From Phallus indusiatus (taxonomy: Eukaryota; Basidiomycota; Agaricomycetes; Phallales; Phallaceae): 64,000 nt of DNA. The position numbers and the translations under genes were made by a program. The stretch's first letter is position 1; the number at the start of each line of letters is the position of its first letter. Below the pieces are notes generated by a model, which worked only from the letters and a program-made list of their open reading frames with translations, ran no database searches and had not been told where the DNA came from. Below, piece after piece: positions 10,749 to 23,712 of the stretch. The stretch spans positions 310,001 to 374,000 of the forward strand of contig JAQFWX010000026.1 in NCBI GenBank assembly GCA_027605045.1. The letters are read 5' to 3'.

Positions 10749-12967
10749 ATGTCCAGCGATTCTGATGAGAAACGACCAAGAAGCCTCTCTCCCATCGACG
10801 AAAAAACTCCAAACTCACCGTCAAAAAGTGACGGAGATGGTTCATCAGGTCTTGTCGTTGAAGTTGCCAGGAAACCCAGCTTACCCATTCTTTGGAGGTT
10901 GGGAATGATTGTACTGACCTGCCTATGCAGTTGTACGTAAACCCATTTTTAGGCTACCTTTCATTAATTTTTGTTTAATAAAGTCGGGAATCACTGGTCT
11001 AACGTGCGTGCTCTCTCTATCACACTCACCCTCAAGCCTTATTCACTATTCTTCCACTAGGGGTTAATCGTTGCCCTGAAAACTACCATCATCTCCCATA
11101 CCCACGTCAACAACTCCAAGTTTGCAACTCTTGTCACCGTAACCAATCTAGTCAACACATTCCTATGCATCTTACTCGGATTTGCTATTGACAAATGGGG
11201 TGGCGCAAGACTTTCTGTCGTTCTCGCTTTTTTCCATCTAGCGGGTGCGACGATCATGGCAGGCGCTGCAACGAACAACCTGAACAGTTTTGTGGTTCTC
11301 ATTGTCGGAAAGGTTATTGCAGCGGTTGGAGATAGTAGTCTTGATAACGCTCAGCACCGAGTCTTTTCAACCTACTTTGCCCCAGGAAAAGGATTCGCGT
11401 TTTCCATTGGGGTGTGTTCTCACGAAATCTCTTACCAGTTCTTTTTTATCTTATGATGTCCGTAATAGATGATTTGGTCGGTCGCCAACCTCGGTCAATT
11501 TGTGGGACAATCAACCGCTAACGTTATCACGAGAAACTTGGGCTCATATGCATGGTCTCTGTGGATCAGCGCAATCATCGCCCTCTTCTCCTTCATCTGC
11601 GCAATCGGACTGGTGATACTCGACAAATATCTCACTCGTCGATATCATGTTACCGACTGCACGGACGGAACTCAACATGTCAGGAAAACTCAGAAGAATA
11701 TATTTTCCTTGACAGCCTTACGAAGACTGAGCACCACATTTTGGATTATCGTTGGGTTCGCGGTTTTCGAGAACGCTGGAGTTCAAAGCTTCGTTTCTAT
11801 TTCCACGTAAGTTCTCCAAAAAAGCGATGCTCATTATTAAAAACTAATCTGGCTGTTTAATTGAGTCAATTCGCACAACAGCGTCTCAAGAAGGGAGCAG
11901 TCATTGGAGGTTGGGTTTCGAGCTTCTACTTACTTCTTCCGGTAGGCCTTACCCCCTTCTTGGGCGTTTGGATTGATGCATTCGGGAATCGTGTAACATT
12001 GTGTATGTGATCTTATTATCTACTGAACGTCAATGATCAATGATTAACTCATGTTCACATCCTATAGTGTTCTTGTCGGGGCTCACTTTTCTCATTTCAA
12101 TGCTTCTTCTACGATTCAGTCATTCAGTTCCGACCTTCGTAGCTGCCTATGTATTTTACGCGCTGTCTCAGGTGAGATATATTAGAAGTATTTGTATTAC
12201 AATTTCCTTGATATTTATGTTTCACGTGTTTCCGCTTAGTGTGTAACACCAGCGCCCCAAGTAGAGATTGTTCGGAACGTTATCCCGGACCCTCGATATT
12301 TCGCAACAGCCTTTGCTATCAAAAGTAAGTGTTTATCTCAATTCCAAATTCCCTGAAACCAACTGACCATGTGCACTAGAATCTGTCGTACAAGCGTCTA
12401 TCGTCATTATAACGACAGCTGCTGGCAAGATTCAGGACAATTCAAAGGGATCGCTTGACAGTAAGCTTTGCCAACTCTTCTTAATCAAATAAACCCCATC
12501 GACTTACAATGTGAAATAGACGCCATATCACTCTGGTTAGCGTACGCCTTCGTCAGCGTTGCAATATCTGGTTCTCTACTTCTCCTCGGTTCGTCATGGT
12601 GGCCCGTTCTCCCGGCTGCACGACTCGCACAAGTCCCTGCCCGACGAACAATCGCAGAAGTCGAACGGCTAGATAAGCTCGGACCGATTGTATCCGGTGA
12701 TGAGGATGAGCAATTCAAAGAACTTCAAGCGAGAGAGTATAATCTCAAGATTCTCGGTGAGAATCGGAGGTGGTTGAGCTGGACTATGTTGGGCCTGTCG
12801 ATTGGTATGATTGTCGTCGGATGGATAATATTTGGACTTGGTGTGTTCTGGGGTGTGCATGGTAGTGTTGTAAGTTTCTTTATTGGCTTTTTGCCTTCTT
12901 TTTGGTCGGATCGACGGTTATTGATATTTCTTCTCTCGAAAAGATTGCTGGCACCACTGGTGAATGA
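10749..12967 (+). CDS. MFS transporter, MFSD1-like (557 aa)
   Basis: Major facilitator with about twelve hydrophobic segments and a hydrophilic Ser-rich N-terminus of about 45 residues. Ten exons close in frame: 10749-10932, 10984-11003, 11061-11411, 11469-11806, 11866-12002, 12068-12171, 12240-12324, 12380-12460, 12520-12869, 12944-12967. The start FGNHWSNGLIVALK followed by an 'INNSKF/VNNSKF'-type loop and the RVFSTYFAPGKGFAFSIG segment resemble fungal MFSD1-type proteins, whose animal relative exports dipeptides from lysosomes. The substrate here is not known. Loop DKWGGARLS after helix 2 is the MFS signature loop. The ATG at 10749 is preferred over one at 10692 because a TATA-like box lies between them. 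Confidence 0.8.
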
Positions 12968-13219
12968 AGAAGCGATGGATTTTGTAACATCATTTAAAGA
13001 AATGTTTGCCTATGTACTCGAGGATATCCTTCATATGCACTAAATTTATGATTCCCTTTCGGTGAACAAGATACAAACGAGATGACTTGTAGATGACGAC
13101 AAATTTGCTCGTGTGACATACTGTTACCTCTTGTGATTGGATGATGATTACGTGATCTGTCCAACAAAGTCCGATCGCTCCTCGACGACGCGACTGCCTT
13201 CCAACAGCAACCTGTGATC

Positions 13220-15338
13220 ATGCTGCTGCCATTGTCACCGGTTTTAGCGACCGTTCTTCTATCTCTTTTAACGAATGTTCAATCATTTCAAATACCATTT
13301 CAACTCCCATTCTTAACCAGAGATGACCCGCTGCCCAACATCAATAACGATACTCCGCATCGAGTTGCCATCATTGGTGCCGGCGCCGGTGGCTCCAGTG
13401 CTGCGTACTGGCTTTCCCAGGCAGCTAATAGATATCCTGAGCTTGTCAAGGTTCAAGTTGATATATATGATAAAGAGACATACATCGGTGGTCGTACGTT
13501 AGCTTGGGTTCTCGCATTTTCAGCGTGAAAGCTGATGTAATCTTTTCTTGTTTCTGCCCTTATGCAGGCAGCACGGTGGTTCGACCACACGATTCTGAGT
13601 TTTACGATCCTGTTGAATTAGGCGCTTCGATATTTGTCAATGCGAATAAGAACCTCATGAGGGCTGCTGAAGAGTTCAATCTCTCTCTGTCAAATCTTGG
13701 CGAGGGTGATGAAGAGTTAGGTATCTGGGATGGGTCATCGTTTAGATTTCGTGTAAGTTTTTATCACGCGTCTCACGCAACGCTAAAAGGTTTTCTTATG
13801 GATTCATGTAGATTACCCAGAAAAACGGGTCGTTCAGTTGGTGGGATATGATTAGGATCATGTTCCGTTATGGCCTTACCACACCTCAAAAAGCCCAATC
13901 TCTGTCAGGACTTTCGTTCAAACATCTTTCTCGTCCCTTGTTAACGCACTGTTTTCCTTTAGTGTTGATCAAGCGGTCAGCTCATATGTTAATGTATACA
14001 ATACGTCATTCAAGGATTGGTCAAGCATATCAGATGTAGCGTCGAGTCTCGGGTTTTCCGACCTTCTTCACCAAACCATCGAAACATACATGCTTGATAA
14101 TGGCGTCGGTCAATTATATATCGATGAATTCACCGAAGGTATCTATACGTTATCAATCAGGAGCGCTGTTTTTGATTTTTTTTTAACCAATAGCTTTCAC
14201 CCGAGTCAATTATGCCCACGTATGTTATATATGGTTTATCAAATTCCTTGTCTCATAATATCATTTCTTTCGTCCAGGATGCCACCAAAATACACGCTCT
14301 AGAAGGTCTAATCAGCCAAGCAACCAGTGGCGCTACGAGCGTCAAAGGAGGGAATTACCAAATATTCCAAGAATTCGTGTCTCGCTCATCAGCCAAAGTT
14401 TATCTCGACACAGTTGTAAGGCCTTTTTTACTCTCATTTATTTACGTTTGATTAAGAAGCTTGTATTCTGTTTTTTTTTTTTCAAAGATAACTTCCTTAG
14501 TCAAAAAGGATAGCACGTGGACACTGACCACTTCCAGCGGCGAAAGTCGCGTGTACGACAGTATCATCCTCGCTGCACCATTCCATCTCAGCGGAATTGT
14601 GACAGAGCCTTCACTTTCCTCAGTCATCCCACCCCAACCATACATCCACCTCCACGTCACATTACTAACCACCGGAATGCCAGACCCGCGTCCGGAGTAC
14701 TTTTCCCTTAAACCTGACGACTCAACTCCAACCAGCGTTTTAACCACGAACGCTAACTTCAGGGCCGGCAATGGACCTTCTCCAGAGTTCAATTCGTTGA
14801 CGTATCTTGGTCGTGTAAAAGGGCATGATGGACGACCGGATGAATATGTTGTCAAGATTTTTTCCGAGCAGCCTATTGAATCGTCATTTTTGAGAAAGGT
14901 TTTCGGGAGGTATTCTTGGATATACAGAAAAGAGGTAAGCTGGGCGAAAACTTAAGGACAAAAGTACTGATTCATGATTTTGATTTTTTAGTGGGATTCA
15001 TACCCAGTTCTCCCGCCAAATATTACACATGCCCCCGTCGTACCCGCTGAGGGAATATATTACGTCAATTCGTTTGAACCGTAAGTTGGGAAGTTCCGAT
15101 AAGAAACCCGTATTTTGTGTTCTCAATGCTTAATGTAGATTTATCTCAACCATGGAAACTGAGACCGTACGTGAAAAAAACAACAATCTCGCAAAAAAAA
15201 CCTCATACCGTCTTTGTTTAGGTCTCATCGTTAAACGCCGTACGCCTCTTGCTAGAGAATGTATTCGGCCCGAGTGCGATTGCATGCCCTGAAAGTCGAG
15301 AAGGCGAATCTCCCGCTATGAAGGGTTGGGATTGTTAG
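13220..15338 (+). CDS. prenylcysteine oxidase-like flavoprotein (523 aa)
   Basis: FAD enzyme family (PCYOX/prenylcysteine lyase) that cleaves the thioether bond of farnesyl- or geranylgeranyl-cysteine during breakdown of prenylated proteins. The N-terminus has a signal peptide (about residues 1-22) and a Rossmann motif VAIIGAGAGGSSAA. Ten exons close in frame: 13220-13493, 13568-13752, 13812-13903, 13963-14138, 14194-14219, 14278-14415, 14488-14934, 14992-15080, 15139-15166, 15222-15338. Other family features are the ELGASIFV segment, the TRVNYAH motif and the C-terminal FIST-MET-ET-VSS-LNAVRLLL region. The intron at 13904 has a weak donor (GTCAGG) but is required to keep the frame. It lies 5.4 kb from the pheromone precursor gene. 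Confidence 0.85.
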
Positions 15339-15960
15339 TTGTTTGTACGACATTTTGTTTAGCTTTTCAGAATGTTTCTCTTTTTCTCTTTCACCATCGC
15401 TGATACCTAAATATCTACATATATGTATGCGAATGTCAGTACTCCTTAATTAACAGATGAGTTATCATAATATACGTATTAAAATCCCATCGACAGGGTT
15501 TGTCATGCTAGTACAGCATAATCAAATTGAAAACGCAATTTCGGTGCTTACTTGTATGCGCACAACGTGTCTGAACTGGTTAGTTAGTTTAGCTGATTGT
15601 CGAGTGTTTCGGCTATACCCGGTAGCAATGCCGGTCGCGGCTTCTCACGAAACTTTCCCAGTGAACACTGAACATAAGCTTCTGCGGGACATGGGAACAA
15701 TGCATCCTACAAGCTCATCAAGTAACTGCGATGTCAACTACTGATCAACCTCATCCTGCTACGGTAGTGCACCTACAGCGTATTCTATGCTCGGGTTGAA
15801 TATGCTGAACACGCTTTGAACTAGTTCCCATGGCCAACGCCAACGCATCCCTCTCTCACCGCTCTCCCACCTGACAATGAGTTACGAAAGATCTATCCAA
15901 TAGATATTTATCCTAATCGTGAATTTTCGTCATTATTTCCTTATTTATGTGGTGTCTGAT
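15339..15960. other. intergenic, no gene seen
   Basis: Contains one 95-codon plus-strand frame without recognisable content, then a TATA-like GATATTTATC near 15903 that could serve the hydrolase gene. Confidence 0.5.
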
Positions 15961-17218
15961 ATGCATCTATCATACTTAGCTCAAGCTGCAAAACTCCCTT
16001 TTGGTGAAACGACGTATTGGCTGCTAGGCCCCGAACATGGACCAAAAGTGAGAAGTTGACATATCCAATATCCAAAGCCTTGATTCAACCTGATATGGCT
16101 GTGTAGCTCGTTTTAATCCATGGCATATCGACTCCCTCAAATGCGTTTTACCACGTCGTTCCCGATCTAGTCGATCTCGGATTTCGAGTACTCATATATG
16201 GTAAACGTCTTTTTCGCCCTCAATTACTATTTCTTACATACGAATAAAATTTTAGATCTTTGCGGAAGAGGATACACCGAGGCACCTGCTGATCCTACAA
16301 TACGATATGATGCGAATTTGTATATCATTCAATTAGCGCTATTGTTCCAACACGTAGGATTTGACAAAGCTATCCCCGTTGGTTATTCTATGGTATGTTT
16401 AAATGCTCAATTTTGCTCAATTTTAGTATGTCATAAGTCATTTTACTTGAAATTGTTCCTGTAATAAGGGGGGCGGGGTAGCAGCAGCCTTCGCAGCTGC
16501 ATTTCCGAATCTTGTAAATGGAAAGGTTGTCTTGATAGCAAGTGCAGGATTGATGGATGTAGGTGTATCCCAACAATCTCCACGTCACAATGTAAGGGCT
16601 GATCAATCCATTCACCACAACTAGCCTATCCGACCAGGGTTGACATTTCCACCTGCCGAATCTGTATGTTTTGTGATTTTTATCATTAATTATTCACATC
16701 GTAGCTAATACTGTTGTCGCCACCTACAAGTTTGAAAATGGAAAAGCCCCTATCACGGCTCTTCCTCCTTCCTTCCACAACCCCGTTCGTCTTTCCCCGA
16801 TTTTGATATTTACACGGTTGACGCTGAATAAGAATCCTTGTTCAGCTTGTCAAGCTTCAACTTGAATATCTACCAGGCTACTACAGAGCTCTAACATCAT
16901 CAATCATTTCTGGTCCAATACGGGATTTAGATAATGCCTTTAAAACCATCGCTACTCAAGAAAACGTGAAAGTATTGCTAATCCACGTATGAGAACGGTC
17001 AAATTCTAAAACTTCGTTTTCCCTCACTTACACATCTATCGCTTTAGGGGAACAAGGACTCGGTCGTTCCACTCCGTGCAGGTCAACGCATTAAAGATTT
17101 GATCTCTTTTGCTGAATTCGTAATCATCGAGGGAGCGGAGCATGACTTGGTCGTGTCTCCCAATAATGTTGGGCATAAAGAGTTCAAAGAGTCGCTTGTG
17201 AAATTTTTGCAATCTTAA
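15961..17218 (+). CDS. alpha/beta hydrolase (280 aa)
   Basis: Serine hydrolase of the alpha/beta fold. Eight exons close to 280 aa: 15961-16047, 16107-16200, 16256-16392, 16469-16558, 16625-16663, 16705-16788, 16846-16986, 17048-17218. The oxyanion motif LIHGIS comes first, then YDLCGRGYT, and the nucleophile elbow GYSMGG with Ser105. Asp228 (HGNKD) and His256 (GAEHD) complete the triad. The intron at 16789 has a weak donor (GTCTTT) and is the least certain join. The N-terminus is short: no in-frame ATG lies further up before a stop, though a tiny upstream exon cannot be excluded. Substrate unknown. Confidence 0.82.
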
Positions 17219-17907
17219 AGGAACAAGATAAGAGTTGTTTTGATGTGAAATAGTCTCAAGCGCGTTGAGTGCATAATTTTGTTATATGGGTCATACAAGA
17301 AACAAGGAACAGAGTTCTATATTCAAGTGATAAAGGAAGTGTTAGATTTCATTCATCGCAATAGAGAATACTTATGAAATGGTCGTAACTTTCATTCATG
17401 CATATTTCAAGAAATTTTTATTCTTTGAATCATGAAGATATAACCAGACCCGAGATGTTGACAATTTGAGAGTAAGTCATGACTGGAGTACATATCTCGG
17501 CGTACTAAGCCGCTTTTCCGAATTGAGACTCAGTCGGTTAACGTGACATCGCTCTTGAGTGTTCGGCTCAATCTCCACGTATGCGGCATTACGGCAGGAA
17601 TTTGTCGCCTACTTACCTAACATTAACCTCTTTTTGTCCTCGTCTCTAAATTGACTCTAGGTCAGTGAAATCAGTGCTACCAGTCAACGGCAAAAGAAAA
17701 GTAAAGTTTTTTCTTGATTATAACTCGTGTTCTTCACACGTATTGTGACATCGGTTGATTACAATGGCTCCGCCGAATCAACGCCGAATTCAATTACATA
17801 AGGGCGTCTGAGCCATCTGCATCAACGTCCAACTCCGTGTCTCACATTTAAATAGGAGGTCAAAAACCTGTCAAAACCTGTCGTGATTTTTCCTCAATTT
17901 ACCGAAA
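17219..17907. other. intergenic, no gene seen
   Basis: AT-rich spacer between the hydrolase and the first oxygenase gene; no supported frame on either strand. Confidence 0.55.
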
Positions 17908-19559
17908 ATGCCCTCGTCCAAGAAGGCTGAAGCGACCAAAATGATCAGACCCGCTGCCACCGAAGAAGATAAAGCAATATTTAATGAACTGCTTGAAAAG
18001 ATATCAGCCGTTGATTCTTATTTTTGCTGCGGCGGGACTCTCGAATTAACCGACAGACCTCTGGCTCTTTACTACAAGTCGAGAACGACTGGGAAGAGCA
18101 ATTGGTAATAAAATCAATCTATTCCGATAATGATCCTCTTAAATTTATTGTTTGATTCATCAGTCTCGATTTCGGTAACCTAATGGAACAATCAGCTCAG
18201 GACTGTCAGACTGCGATCAACGACCTCCTTGAAGCCTGTGTACCCGCTCCCCACGGAAGGGGAGATGAGACCGTTATTGATGAATCATATCGATTAGCTC
18301 GCGAGCTCCGTCAAAACGAATTCGCGCTCAGCATCGACCTTTTGAGTGAAATCGGTGACGAGATTTTGTCGAGCATCAGCGCGTTGACTGCGGGACGATG
18401 GGTACTCACCAAAGAACAAGCTATCGAAGCTCAACGCGCTGCTGATATGAAAAAGAGAAAAAAAACAGTACCGTCGATAAATCCTCGCAAAAATGTTCCG
18501 AGTTTGAAGATGATTCCGCGTTTGTATAAACTCAATGCCTATCCCGAGAAGGGCTTCTTCAAATCTCACAGAGATACGCCTAAAGGAGATGACCATATAG
18601 GTACACTGATGATTGCTCTTCCGGTTCCTCATCAAGGTGGTGGATTGCGCGTTAATCACGACGGGAAAGAAGTCCTTTTCGATTGGCATCAACAGTGTTC
18701 TGACGATGTTCAAATTCAGGAAGATAAATTGAAGATCTCACTCCCTTGGGCATTCATCTTTTCCGATCTTGAGCATGAGGTTCTTCCTGTGGAGTCTGGG
18801 ACACGTGTCACCATTGCCTACGATATTTTCTCTCCAACGAAAGCAAAATCATCCGGACCAGTGGATCTTGGACCGTCTTTAACGGCTAACGTGGACGGAA
18901 CGACGACCCCATTATATGAATATTTTGTCACTGCGCTGCGTAATCCTTCATTCCTTACCAACGGCGCCGAGGTTGCCATCGCGCTTTCACATTCATATCC
19001 CATGCCCCGCAGAGCAATCAAACTGACGAACACAGAATTCGCAGCGCATTTGAAAGGCGTTGATGCAATTGTGTATCGTGCGATGCAAGCGGCCGGATTT
19101 GAAGTCTCCCTGAAGGCTGTTATGGTGCAAGAAACAGATGATTATCAGCCTGTGGGTATCCCGGAAGACGGTTACGACCCGGTCATGTCATCACATCTGA
19201 CGTATTATACCGAGAAACCCCTTACGTGGGCTAAGTTCTTGATTACGTCCGATGTCTTTACTTTTACGGATGACCCCAATCTGCAAGTGGACGAATTCAA
19301 TTACAAGGATGTTGTTAAAGCCAAGTTTGGTGTTCGGGCAAGTCCGCAGCTGATGTGTGAGTCACCAGCATCTCTAACTTTTCGTTTGACCTCATAATTA
19401 TCTTTTATAAAAGGGGTAAAGAAACCGAAAGACACATTCATTAATGCCGGTGCGTATCTGGCCTACTCAAACGAGCATTCAATGCACTTCTTTTACGCTG
19501 CGGCTGCGTTCATACTGAACGTTCCACCGTTCGGGGAAGGGTCTCGTGTCTTCTCTTAA
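17908..19559 (+). CDS. 2-oxoglutarate/Fe(II) oxygenase, copy 1 (511 aa)
   Basis: Putative non-heme iron dioxygenase of the prolyl-hydroxylase-like group. Exons 17908-18104, 18164-19356 and 19414-19559 give 511 aa. The iron triad is visible as His201-x-Asp203 (SHRD) and His270 (LEHEV), and Arg280 (SGTRVT) is placed to bind the 2-oxoglutarate carboxylate. The double-stranded beta-helix core spans about residues 185-290; the flanking regions are not recognised. Fungal members have unknown substrates. A close paralogue with the same three-exon structure lies in reverse orientation at 23713-25386, with the pseudokinase gene in between. The last exon is the same length (146 bp) in both. Confidence 0.85.
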
Positions 19560-20601
19560 AAAAGTTAAGATAATTAAAGTTTGAAAGTCGCGGAAGTGTG
19601 TCCCTACTTGATAGTTAGTCAATTTATATGGGTTTTGCAAGGGTATGATTGATGACGCAGTATGTGAATATTGATAAAATTGTCAGATGAAGAGCCAAAG
19701 TCATCAATGTTTTAAAATTCATTGATTCTGAATCGAGCGAGCTGTCATGTCAACCCTTGCGCTTGAATGACGCAGTTGACCATAGTACTTAAATTTAGAT
19801 CAACGTTAATCCGGTTTCACCGAGCTGGCATAGTAGCCTGCTGGAGATATGGCAATCTCGTCATTTCGTAAACCCTTCAAAAGTTGCCAGACATCCCTCA
19901 TCAGGTTCGAGGGCTAGTGGCATGGGTGACTCTTGAATCAGCGTGTTATTCTCAATATGGTTTAAAACACTTTCATGCCGAATCTTGGTAGATGATAACA
20001 TGACGGATGTACCGGGATGCCTGAATGATCGAGGTATTGCGGATCATATAATGATATTCTTTATTACTTGCCAGAGTCCGAAGGAATGGTAGTAAACTCG
20101 GGAAACCAAAAGCATAAACAAGTATAAACTAGAAGCCGCCTATCAACTCCTTTGACGATCATTCCTCAGCGCTCTTCTAAAGAAAAGTACAATGTGTTCA
20201 TACCGGAATACAAAAGACACCGCCTCTAAAATATATGGAATCCGGAGCAACCAAATGTTACAATAAAACAATACTTACGCAGTGGCAACGCGTATCCACC
20301 GAGATACATTCTATAATTACATTGGGAGATGAGAAAGAGGAGCGATCTGAGATTGCAGCTGGCAACGTTGAGCCAACGACGGCTCAGGACTGTGAATCAA
20401 AATTACCAAATCAATTAATTATGTAATTGATTTGCGCTGCATGGGCGTCTAACCGCATCAATCGCCCAAGCTAGCATCTCAACTCACCTGCACCTTTGGC
20501 CTGAGTTTCTATTTTGTAAGCCACGACGATATCTCTTTTCTTCTTTGTGCTCTTCCCATCTCGCCACTCGTCTCAACTTTCACTTACTTGCCATTTTCTG
20601 C
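19560..20601. other. intergenic, no gene seen
   Basis: About 1 kb without a recognisable frame; it contains the promoter of the PH-CRIB gene, with a CT-rich leader just before the ATG at 20602. Confidence 0.5.
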
Positions 20602-23287
20602 ATGCCTAGGGCGAATACGACCAAGACTGTGCCATTCTCGACATTCAAGCACCCTCGACCTGCACCTTCTCCTCCTTCCCACAGCCAGTCACGTTGGGGA
20701 TATGCTAGGTCAGAAGGATCGCTGCTGAGGTCTCATGGTCTCCACGTCGACAATGGCGGTGGTTTTACATACGATAGCAATGCCGTATTTCGACCTCTGA
20801 AGGACAGAGATAAGGAGAAAACCGCTGTCCGTAGTGAGTATATAGGCTTACAACGAGGTAAACTTCGAAGCTGGGTTTGGTCCTGGACATCCAAGAAATG
20901 GGTGACTCTACATGAGGATTACATAGCCGCATCCAATTCGAAAGAAGATGCCGAGTATACGGATGCTCTTCCCCTCAATCAGGTGCACGAACTAGACCTA
21001 GTCGAGTCGAAAAGATTCTGTTGCCGCATTCGTACACCTGTCGACACTTGGTTTCTTACATTTAGCGATAACGCCATGTTGCAGAGCTGGTCTACCGAGA
21101 TTCAGCGTCGGTGTCCACTCTTGAATATCAGCAGTCCAACAGGTATTAGGCACCTGTTGCACGTTACCTATACTGACGGACATGTAAACGTATGAAAATA
21201 AAACTTGATTTTTTCTTAGCCGTGATTGTTCTCTCATCTCCAATGTTTTCAGGGATTACCCTTATCATGGATCAAACAAATAGGCCTATCACATCATGAC
21301 AGCATTAACGAACCAGAAGCCGACATCGAAGAAGCAATAACTCCGATGACTGAACCATTACACTCACCCGTCCAGAGTTCTTCATCGCAGTCGGCGGCAT
21401 CATCATTGTCACCATCACAACAGCGACAACAAACCCGACAACGACAACAACCGCAGGGACTACGAGAACCATTGGCCTGTTCCATGCCAACAACCTCAGC
21501 TCCAATACCTGCAACACCAGATCTCCATAAGCGAAGTCCATCCCACGTTGACCTTAATGGTTCAACTGGCTCACGATCAGGATCAAAACTCAAATCGATA
21601 CCCAACTCTGAGCCAGAACCAAGATCACCGCCAGGAATGATCAGGACCCAGCATCATCATCATTCTCACCAGAATTACGACCGTATGTCCTTCTCATTTC
21701 CTTTTTATTCTTTTCCCTGGAGGTCATTCAATCTCATGGTGATTTTCCATTTGCAGAACGACAACGACACTTATCCCCGCTTCCCAATTTGACTTCATCA
21801 GTATCAACATCAACATTTGCCCACAACAGTCACACGCACCAACCTGAACAACAGCAACCAATGTACCAGTCTAATCTTGACGCCCGCGACTTGACAGGCC
21901 TTGTACAAACCGTACACCTTCTCCCTATAGCACAACAAGACTATTGGGATACGTGGAAAGGAAGATGGACAGGCCAATTTGGGACCAGACAGGTGGGTGC
22001 TCGTAACAAAATATTCAGGTTTTCTTGAATGTGAATTTTTTTATCTAGGTAGCAATTCACGTCTTCCGCTTTACAAACAGTAGCGATACCAATAATAATA
22101 CCCCCACCAATCAAAACCCATCCCTTAACAACCCAGAGCTAGTCCACAAATTTACATCTATCTTACTCCGTGAATTAAGAGCATTACATCAACTTCGACA
22201 CCCTAATGTAGTACGCATACGCGGGTATACCCGAGACCTTTTTCACACCGGCGTCGGTGGTGTACCGGCTGTTATTTCAACGTGGATATCAGATAGAAAT
22301 ATTATGGAATATTTAAATGATAGCGCAACTGTTGTTAGTCCGCGGTGTAGATTAAAATGGGTGAGTAGAGTGACATATCGTGTTATATGTTATGCTGTTC
22401 AGCACCGCGAGGTGATTATACTTTCTTATTAATTGAGAGTTTTTATTTTTTCTAGCTCGCTGAAGCCGCATCCGGTTTATCTTATCGTGAGTACAATCGT
22501 TCTAAGCTCATAATATACTATAACAGATTAAACGAATATATTCTTTCCTCACATCCAGTACACACTTTTTTTTATCGAATCCTTCACGGCTCCCTTCGCG
22601 GCGTAAGCAATCGTTCCCAAATACAAAATATACCGCTAACTGCGCGATTTTCTCTTTCAGTCCCAAATTTTAATCCAAGCGTCAGATTCAGATCGAGAAC
22701 CAGTAGCGCTTATAACCGGTTTCGGGTTCAACCCGCTCCTAATAGATGAAGACGCAAGATGGGCTTTACCGAATGTCACGCCCTCACCTCGCTGGGCTGC
22801 TCCTGAAGTGATATTTGGCGGGAGAAAAGATATGACCGACATGGCCGATGTGTTCTCTTTTGGGAGATGTATTGTTGAGGTGTGTTTTCTTCTGAGAATA
22901 AAAACGAGCCTGTATCTTGGACACCTGCCTAAAACGCACTTACATTTCTTTTAGGTTCTAACATCTCAACAACCATATCCCAACATCGACTCAGATGCGG
23001 ACGTTCTAAGCAAAATTGTCTCCTGTACTTCGACTTCGACTTCGACATCTAGCATCGCATCAGTGTATTATCCAAAACCAAGAATCAAACCCAAACACCA
23101 GCAACAGCACCAACAACAACAGCATCGACAACGCGTCGCGCAAACTCCGCATGATGTGAAAACCATTCGCGCCCTTCAGAGACTATGGCCTCTTTTGGAA
23201 CGGTGTTGGAGGCTGATTCCGACTAACAGGCCCAGTATGCAAAGTCTTAGAAATGAGCTGTTGGAGGGAATCATTGATGATGAGTGA
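20602..23287 (+). CDS. PH-CRIB protein with degenerate kinase domain (730 aa)
   Basis: Predicted signalling scaffold. Eight exons close in frame: 20602-21189, 21253-21682, 21757-21992, 22049-22360, 22456-22486, 22559-22602, 22661-22879, 22955-23287. A PH domain spans about residues 73-175. A PAK-type CRIB/PBD follows at about 178-205 (ISSPTGIRHLLHV, then GLPLSW), then a long Ser/Gln/His-rich linker. The C-terminal kinase fold resembles TKL kinases (RHPNVV, YLHTF, WAAPEV), but the catalytic residues are gone. VAIK is VAIH (His422), HGDLK is HGSLR (Ser544) and DFG is GFG (567-569). N-terminal layout is that of Cla4/PAK. A catalytically dead Cdc42/Rac effector is the inference. It contains poly-Gln/His tracts and sits between inverted oxygenase duplicates. 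Confidence 0.82.
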
Positions 23288-23712
23288 GCTATAAATTAAA
23301 TCAAAGAGCGCTCTGGGACTGTCGTAATTGCATTTTTTTATTATCATTGAGCTGTGCTCCATATCAGGTAGATATAATGTACAATAACATTGAATTTGCA
23401 TCGTACTGCATTTTAATTATTCTCAGTATTCTCAAATTATACTATAACTCGACGAAGCATCGGAGACCAGTTTATTTAACACCAAATTTTCAGCGTTGTT
23501 TCTGAACGGGGAAAGCGTGGACAAACGGAAGTGAGATTATTCCCGGCGTTCGTAACCATAATATGCTGTCAGGCGCAGCACCAAGCATTCAAACAACATT
23601 TAAATTTAGCGGGAAAATTCTCAGCGCGGCGCGTTACCGGCGTTTATTGTGTGAAGGAACAAATTAACTACGAGGTTCTTAGATTTAAATATCTAAGATC
23701 TTCCCAGTTTTC
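23288..23712. other. convergent 3' intergenic region
   Basis: AT-rich spacer between the converging 3' ends of the pseudokinase gene (+) and the second oxygenase gene (-). No supported gene. Confidence 0.55.

Noticed and set aside
13812..14138. Apparent 1-nt frameshift in the prenylcysteine oxidase gene after QKAQSL
   Set aside because: A 59-bp intron (13904-13962) with a strong acceptor and branch site restores the frame and yields QSLVDQAVSSYV, so no lesion is needed.
21294..21605. Antisense 103-aa Cys/Val-rich frame inside the pseudokinase linker
   Set aside because: It mirrors the CAA/CAG-rich Gln and Ser repeats of the sense strand and has no motif of its own.
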